A stretch of DNA of 64,000 nucleotides from VXNE01 sp965205735 (GTDB taxonomy: Bacteria > Pseudomonadota > Gammaproteobacteria > Pseudomonadales > Azotimanducaceae). Numbering within the stretch: the stretch's first letter is position 1; every line of letters begins with the position of its first letter. The stretch is from the NCBI GenBank assembly GCA_965205735.1, contig OZ242179.1:4224557-4288556 (forward strand), given 5' to 3'. The position numbers were made by a program, and so were the translations under genes. Shown here one piece after another: positions 59,694 to 64,000 of this stretch. The notes below the pieces were generated by a model. It was not told the origin of the DNA. It did not search any database and saw nothing but the letters and a program-made list of their open reading frames with translations.

Positions 59694-61661
59694 TCAATCC
59701 TCGAATTGCCCCTCGAACAGGCTGTCGGGGGAGGGTGTCGGCGAGCGCGAGTAGATCTGGACTTCCCAGATGTAGTCGTACATGCGGGCGGTCACGCGGT
59801 TTGCGTCGTCCTTCGATCGCACAACGGTTGGGCGAATGAATACCAGCAGGTGCCGTTTGTCGCGCGTCTGCGATGTGCTGCGAAACAACCTCCCGACCAG
59901 GGGAATGTTGCCGAGGAGGGGAACCTTCTTTGCCGTATCCCGGTAGTCATTCTGGATCAATCCGCCGAGGACGATGGTTTCGCCGCTCTCGGCGAGTATG
60001 GTGGTCTCGATCTTGCGCGTTTGGGTGATGAGGTCGGCGGCGTTCAACGCCAGTCCCGAGTCGAGCAGGTTCGACACCTCCTGCATGATTTCCAGCCGTA
60101 CGGCGGTACCTTCGTGCACGTGGGGCGTGACCTGTAGCGTGATGCCGACGGGCTTGCGGTTAACGGTGGTGAAAGGGTTGGTCGTGCCTTCGCCGAGGGT
60201 GCTGAAGGATCCCGTGCGGAAGGGGACTTCCTGGCCGGCGTGGATGCTGGCCTGCTGGTTGTCCAGGGTGAGCACGCTGGGCGCGGAAAGCAGGTCCGCG
60301 GCGGTATTGGTGGACAATGCGTTCAGGACGACGGCGAAGGTGACGCCTTCGCGGTCGAGTTTGACGAGGCCGAGGGTGGGCGATTCCGCCTGCGACAGGA
60401 CGTCCACAGGGCTGATGGTCTCCGTGCCGCTGGCGCCAAGGAGTGCGCCGATGATGCCGTTCAGCGTGGCGTTGAAGGCGGGCACGGACCGCCCGCGCTC
60501 GTCGGCGGCGGCGGTTTCGACGCCGACGCTGAACAGGTCCGTAACGGAGATTTCCGCGATCGCGGCTTCGATGAGCACCTGCGCGCGGCGCGTGTCCAGT
60601 TGTTTGACGATGTTGAATATTTCGTCCATCGTCCGGGGGTTGGTGCGGGCGACGATCGCATTCAGCGCGGTATCGGCCTGAATGGTCGTCTGTATCGGGG
60701 ATTCGGAGTCTCCGCCGGCGCTTCCCCCAACCAGTTGATTCAGGGTTTCGGCAAGCTCGGCGGCGTCGGCGTAGGACAGGTAGATCACCTGGGTGTTGCT
60801 CATCGCGGTCGCCGGCACATCCAGCTTGTCGATGAGATCGTTCACCACCGCCAGCGGTTGCGGCTTGCCTCGCAAGAGGAGGCTGTTGTTGCGTTCGTTG
60901 GCGATGATGCGGATGGACTGGGGGCCGACCGCGCCCTTTGCCATCTGTTCGGGCGCGACCTGTTCCAGGATCTTGACGACGGAGCCGGCCCAGGCGTGTT
61001 CGAGGGCGCGGACGATCACCTCATCGTCGTTCAGCACGTCGAGTTCCCGGATGACCTGTCGCAGGCGTTCCACGTTGTTCGCGTGATCGCTGATGATGAT
61101 GACGTTGCGGTCGGCCACGGCGCCGACATGGCCATGTTGCGGACTCATTGGCCGCAATATCTTGACGAGTTCGGTCGCCTGGACGTTCTGCACCGGGATC
61201 AACTGCGTAACGATCTCCTGGTCGGGCACCCCGAGAGTTTCGCCGACAACGCCGCCGGACTGCTTGACCGCGGTGACGTTCTGGATGATGTGCACGACAT
61301 CGCCGTCGCCGATGGGCACGGCGCCGATGCCGTGTACGCGTAGCACGGACAGAAGCAGGTCGTAGACCTCATCCTTGTCTCGGGCCGCCTGCGAGACGAC
61401 GCTGACAGTGCCCTTGATGCGTGGATCGATAACGAAGGTCTTGCCGGTGATCTGTGCGACCTGCGTGATGAACTGCAGCATGTCCACGCTGGGGGAATTG
61501 ATGGTCCACATCTCGGGTTCTTCGATGGCGTCTTCGGCCGCGATAACCGGGCTCGCTGCAACGATCAGCGCGGTTGCGAGCGCCGCGGCGAAAGCGCCGT
61601 TCCGGCCCGGCGTTTGGCCGGATCGCCAACTGCGATCGCGTCCGGTCGGACTAGCCCGCAT
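59694..61661 (-). CDS. gspD: Type II secretion system secretin GspD
   Basis: The product is 655 aa and forms the outer-membrane pore. The signal segment AAALATALIVAASPVIAAED is followed by N0 (SVDMLQFITQVAQITGKTFV), N1-N3 repeats (VTQLIPVQNVQATELVKILR, QVIYLSYADAAELAETLNQL) and the secretin core (VLIEAAIAEISVTDLFSVGV, GLIQNDYRDTAKKVPLLGNI, PLVGRLFRS). The only standard start is ATG 61661, which lies inside the terminal repeat of element B4; no GTG or TTG occurs before the signal peptide. gspC is 463 bp upstream, across elements B4 and C2. Confidence 0.94.
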   Translation of the reverse strand: MRASPTGRDRSWRSGQTPGRNGAFAAALATALIVAASPVIAAEDAIEEPEMWTINSPSVDMLQFITQVAQITGKTFVIDPRIKGTVSVVSQAARDKDEVYDLLLSVLRVHGIGAVPIGDGDVVHIIQNVTAVKQSGGVVGETLGVPDQEIVTQLIPVQNVQATELVKILRPMSPQHGHVGAVADRNVIIISDHANNVERLRQVIRELDVLNDDEVIVRALEHAWAGSVVKILEQVAPEQMAKGAVGPQSIRIIANERNNSLLLRGKPQPLAVVNDLIDKLDVPATAMSNTQVIYLSYADAAELAETLNQLVGGSAGGDSESPIQTTIQADTALNAIVARTNPRTMDEIFNIVKQLDTRRAQVLIEAAIAEISVTDLFSVGVETAAADERGRSVPAFNATLNGIIGALLGASGTETISPVDVLSQAESPTLGLVKLDREGVTFAVVLNALSTNTAADLLSAPSVLTLDNQQASIHAGQEVPFRTGSFSTLGEGTTNPFTTVNRKPVGITLQVTPHVHEGTAVRLEIMQEVSNLLDSGLALNAADLITQTRKIETTILAESGETIVLGGLIQNDYRDTAKKVPLLGNIPLVGRLFRSTSQTRDKRHLLVFIRPTVVRSKDDANRVTARMYDYIWEVQIYSRSPTPSPDSLFEGQFED

Positions 61662-61945
61662 ATCTCACCAAGTCCCTTGTTGAGTCACTGAATGTCATTG
61701 TGTTTCAATCAGGTACATCCATTTCTTGAGGTTTCTTCCGGGTACAGACTGCGCTGGCCGCGCCCTCGCTGGCCTTTTGCCCGCGTGCGCGCACGCGCTC
61801 GCTACACCATAAGGCGTGGCTATGCTTCCGTCTCCCTTCTTGCGAGGGGTTTCCCCTCGCGCTCCCCGGCTGAAGGCTCCGAGCACGCGCACGCGGGCAA
61901 AATCCTGCGCGATCATCGCGGCCCTTGGTGAGACATGCGGGCTAG
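61651..61945. mobile_element. Family B element (MITE-like), copy B4
   Basis: The element is 295 bp. Ends are CTAGCCCGCATATCTCACC and GGTGAGACATGCGGGCTAG; both carry the CCGCAT variant in place of CCGGAT, so the two ends have stayed matched. It includes the hairpin GCGAGGGG-TTT-CCCCTCGC (61842-61860). It shares its right CTAG with element C2. The variant base creates the ATG used by gspD. Confidence 0.8.
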
Positions 61946-62109
61946 TGCTCCATCAAGTCTAAAAATGCGAGTGTAGCTGCGAGGGATTTTTGGTTCCTGG
62001 CGAGGCGCGACGACGCCGTGTGGCAGGCCCCACACAAGGAGGAGCAACGAAGTCCAGGGGCCAAAAAGACCCGCAGATACCCGTAGATTTAGGCTTGACG
62101 GAGCACTAG
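61942..62109. mobile_element. Family C element (MITE-like), copy C2
   Basis: The element is 168 bp and almost identical to C1 (8163-8329), 54 kb away. Ends are CTAGTGCTCCATCAAG and CTTGACGGAGCACTAG. It lies directly next to B4, inside the gspC-gspD gap, with no ORF. Confidence 0.85.
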
Positions 62110-62124
62110 GTCGTGGGCCCATGG

Positions 62125-63051
62125 CTAAGCGGGCTCCCGGTCTGTCGAGGCGAGCGCAAGGAGCGTCGCGAGCGATGTCGTCAGGAAAAACCGACGCTCT
62201 CCGCGCCGAATCTCCAGCCGCGCGGAACCCTTCGAGAGCAGGTTCCCGAACGCCTCGGGACTCTGCCGCATGTCACTTATGGGCCGCCCGTCGATCGATA
62301 CGATGGTGTCGCCGGGTTGCAGACCGGTGCGGCCGAGTTGGCGCGAGGCGGCGCGTTGGCCGATGCGGTACACCGTGTCGCCGTCGACGGAAACGGGTTC
62401 GAGGCCGACTGCGCGAAGCGTCCCGTCGGGATCCTGTTCGAGCCGGTTGCGGAACACCTCGATAGACTCCTCCAGCGCGGCGGGGACGAGATCGCTGACC
62501 CCGGCGCCAACATTCGACACCGCCAGCGGTCGGTCATGTGGGTTTAACCTCTCGCCGGAAGCGGCGCGCGGCCTGCGGTTCGTTATCAGCAGGGGTTCGT
62601 CGTCGAAACGAAGGGCTTCGATTATACCGGCGCGGCTGATCAACACGACGTCCCTGCGGATTTCCGCCACCTTCGCATTGCCGAAGATTGGATCGCCGAT
62701 CGCATAGGCTTCGCCCGAGTCCCCCCGCGAGCCGATGATGGCAACGGAGGTTTCAGGCTGGTTCGCGAGGAATATCCCGAACAGCTTGAGATCGAGGTCG
62801 GTGTCCGGCGTGGCGTCGACGTTGACGCCGGTGGCCGCCGATTGCGGTGTGCCGAAGAGGTTGAGCGCCGCCATTTGTTCGACATCCATGGTGTCCGGCT
62901 TCGGCGAGCGTTCGGGACGGGCCGATTCGACGAGTTGCGCGGGTTCCGGGCCGAGGGCGAAAAACCAGATCGCCCTTGCCAGGGTGGCGGCAAGGGCGCC
63001 GATGACAAGCAGGCGCGCGGTCGCCAGTAGCATGGTCGAAGGATTGAACAT
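62125..63051 (-). CDS. gspC: Type II secretion system protein GspC
   Basis: The product is 308 aa. One N-terminal membrane helix (LLVIGALAATLARAIWFFAL), then the homology region that binds the secretin N0 domain (LKLFGIFLANQPETSVAIIG, GEAYAIGDPIFGNAKVAEI), and a C-terminal PDZ domain (ASRQLGRTGLQPGDTIVSID, GRPISDMRQSPEAFGNLL). It links the inner-membrane platform to GspD. ATG 63051 is preceded by GAAGGCTGAAA. It is separated from gspN by 89 bp. Confidence 0.9.
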   Translation of the reverse strand: MFNPSTMLLATARLLVIGALAATLARAIWFFALGPEPAQLVESARPERSPKPDTMDVEQMAALNLFGTPQSAATGVNVDATPDTDLDLKLFGIFLANQPETSVAIIGSRGDSGEAYAIGDPIFGNAKVAEIRRDVVLISRAGIIEALRFDDEPLLITNRRPRAASGERLNPHDRPLAVSNVGAGVSDLVPAALEESIEVFRNRLEQDPDGTLRAVGLEPVSVDGDTVYRIGQRAASRQLGRTGLQPGDTIVSIDGRPISDMRQSPEAFGNLLSKGSARLEIRRGERRFFLTTSLATLLALASTDREPA

Positions 63052-63140
63052 TTTCAGCCTTCAGTATCCCGAATTCCGTGTGCCCGCGACACCGCGATAT
63101 CTTTGGCGTGGTCGGACGCATCGTTCCATGAAAGCCGAGG

Positions 63141-63869
63141 TTAAATCAGACGCTCGCTCACATCTATGACGATTGCGTGATCCGGTTCATTCCCCGGCCA
63201 TGGAAATCCCGCCAATTTCGTCAGCATTTTCGTGACGCCTATGTCCAGCCAGCCGTCCGCGCCGAGGCGAACCTGCAAAAGCGGGGCGGGCACCCCTTCG
63301 CCGAATACCGTAAGCGCCGGTTCGGCATTGTCTGTTTCGAGCACGCCGGTGAGAGGCGGCAGAATCATCTGATGGTGTTCGCCGGCGAGACGATAGCGCA
63401 CCTCGCCCCCGCTCCAGGACAGCTCGCCGGTCATGTTCCGGGGATGCAGGTCGTAGGTGAGGTCCGCGCGGATGCGTTGGATGCCGACATCGCCTTGGGC
63501 CTCTATCCAATAGGGGGCCAGGATGCGGCGCATGGTCGCGCCGCGCACCGTGCCGGCCGCGTCGCACTGCAGCCCCGCGAGACCGAGGCGCGCGCTGCCG
63601 GACAGCGCGTGGCCGGCGCTGGCCAACTGCCAGTCGAAGACCGCTTCGCCTTCGGCGAGACCGCCCGCGTCGAACCGCCAAGTGAGTGCGCCGAGCGATT
63701 GGCCTGCATATTCGGCCACGGCCGCACCGTCCCATATGCTCCCTTGGACCTGCGTGAGGCGCGCCGGCCATTCGTCGCCGAGCGCCGCCGAAACGAGGGT
63801 CGCGGGGGCCGTATAGACGACAAAGCCGAGCAGCGCCAGGACTCCGACAGCCACATAGCGAGCGTTCAA
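63141..63869 (-). CDS. gspN: Type II secretion system protein GspN
   Basis: The product is 242 aa, an accessory inner-membrane component present in some T2SS. N-terminal helix YVAVGVLALLGFVVYTAPAT, then the GspN pattern LTQVQGSIWDGAAV, LTWRF and LSGSARLGLAGL. The start is TTG 63869, five residues before the helix; an ATG-class start at 63947 would overlap dapE. Four bases separate it from the dapE stop. gspN next to gspC-gspD, apart from the other gsp genes, is unlike the single long gsp operon of many species. Confidence 0.85.
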   Translation of the reverse strand: MNARYVAVGVLALLGFVVYTAPATLVSAALGDEWPARLTQVQGSIWDGAAVAEYAGQSLGALTWRFDAGGLAEGEAVFDWQLASAGHALSGSARLGLAGLQCDAAGTVRGATMRRILAPYWIEAQGDVGIQRIRADLTYDLHPRNMTGELSWSGGEVRYRLAGEHHQMILPPLTGVLETDNAEPALTVFGEGVPAPLLQVRLGADGWLDIGVTKMLTKLAGFPWPGNEPDHAIVIDVSERLI

Positions 63870-63873
63870 CCGA

Positions 63874-64000
63874 TCAGCCGAGGAGCAGGTTTTCGAGCAC
63901 GCGCTGGTACATGCGTGCCAAGGGCTCCAGGTCGGCGACGGCGACATGCTCGTCGATCTTGTGGATAGTGGCGTTGACAGGGCCGAGTTCCACCACTTCC
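63874..64000 (-). CDS. dapE: Succinyl-diaminopimelate desuccinylase, C-terminal end (cut by right edge)
   Basis: Only the last 41 residues are visible: EVVELGPVNATIHKIDEHVA, VADLEPLARMYQRVLENLL. This is the characteristic end of DapE, including the metal-ligand His in ATIHK. DapE hydrolyses N-succinyl-LL-DAP in lysine and peptidoglycan precursor synthesis. The rest lies beyond position 64000. Confidence 0.85.
   Translation of the reverse strand, partial: EVVELGPVNATIHKIDEHVAVADLEPLARMYQRVLENLLLG

Overview
The window is a GC-rich bacterial chromosome segment that reads as a gammaproteobacterium. The evidence is a set of gene blocks in Pseudomonas/E. coli-like order: rpsP-rimM-trmD-rplS followed by xerD-dsbC-hom-recJ, prfB-lysS, nadB divergent from rpoE-rseA-rseB-rseC, then lepA-rnc-era-recO, and ffh divergent from ypjD and a CNNM gene. 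No rRNA, tRNA or CRISPR array was seen. I cannot name the species.

Layout. 1-10 kb is accessory metabolism: a cut-off BCCT transporter, a double YjbR protein, a coiled-coil membrane protein, a penicillin-acylase-like hydrolase, threonine ammonia-lyase and an aldo/keto reductase. It also holds a debris zone with two short mobile-like repeats, an ABC-permease remnant, an antitoxin without its toxin and a broken VOC gene. 9.5-14.6 kb has a PhyH dioxygenase, gloA, a NahK-like kinase, a Nudix hydrolase, a gamma carbonic anhydrase and purT. 14.6-17 kb has leuA behind a leucine-rich leader peptide. 17-28 kb and 30.4-48.3 kb are mostly housekeeping genes: translation, secretion, envelope stress, repair, stringent response and cofactors. 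28-30.4 kb is a small accessory island between recJ and prfB that carries a tyrosine recombinase flanked by two inverted crossover-like sites. 48.3-54.5 kb is a Yej/Dpp-type peptide ABC transporter operon. 54.6-56.7 kb is an exported PQQ-type sugar dehydrogenase-like protein with surface repeats. 57.3-64 kb has plsB and a gspN-gspC-gspD type II secretion cluster, with the end of dapE at the right edge.

A second theme is short interspersed repeats. Family B is 216-296 bp and begins and ends in TAGCCCGGATATTTCACC and its inverse (4 copies). Family C is 167-168 bp with perfect or near-perfect inverted ends (2 copies). Family D is palindromic and REP-like (4 copies plus a fragment). Family A shares hairpin modules with B (2 copies). 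Most copies are bounded by YTAG, and several sit exactly on the TAG stop codon of the gene before them. One B copy appears to supply the start codon of gspD and, together with a C copy, separates gspC from gspD.

The most interesting candidates are the recombinase with paired inverted sites (possible DNA inversion), the leu leader/attenuator, and the stop-codon-docked repeat families. All assignments come from reading the sequence; no database search was possible.
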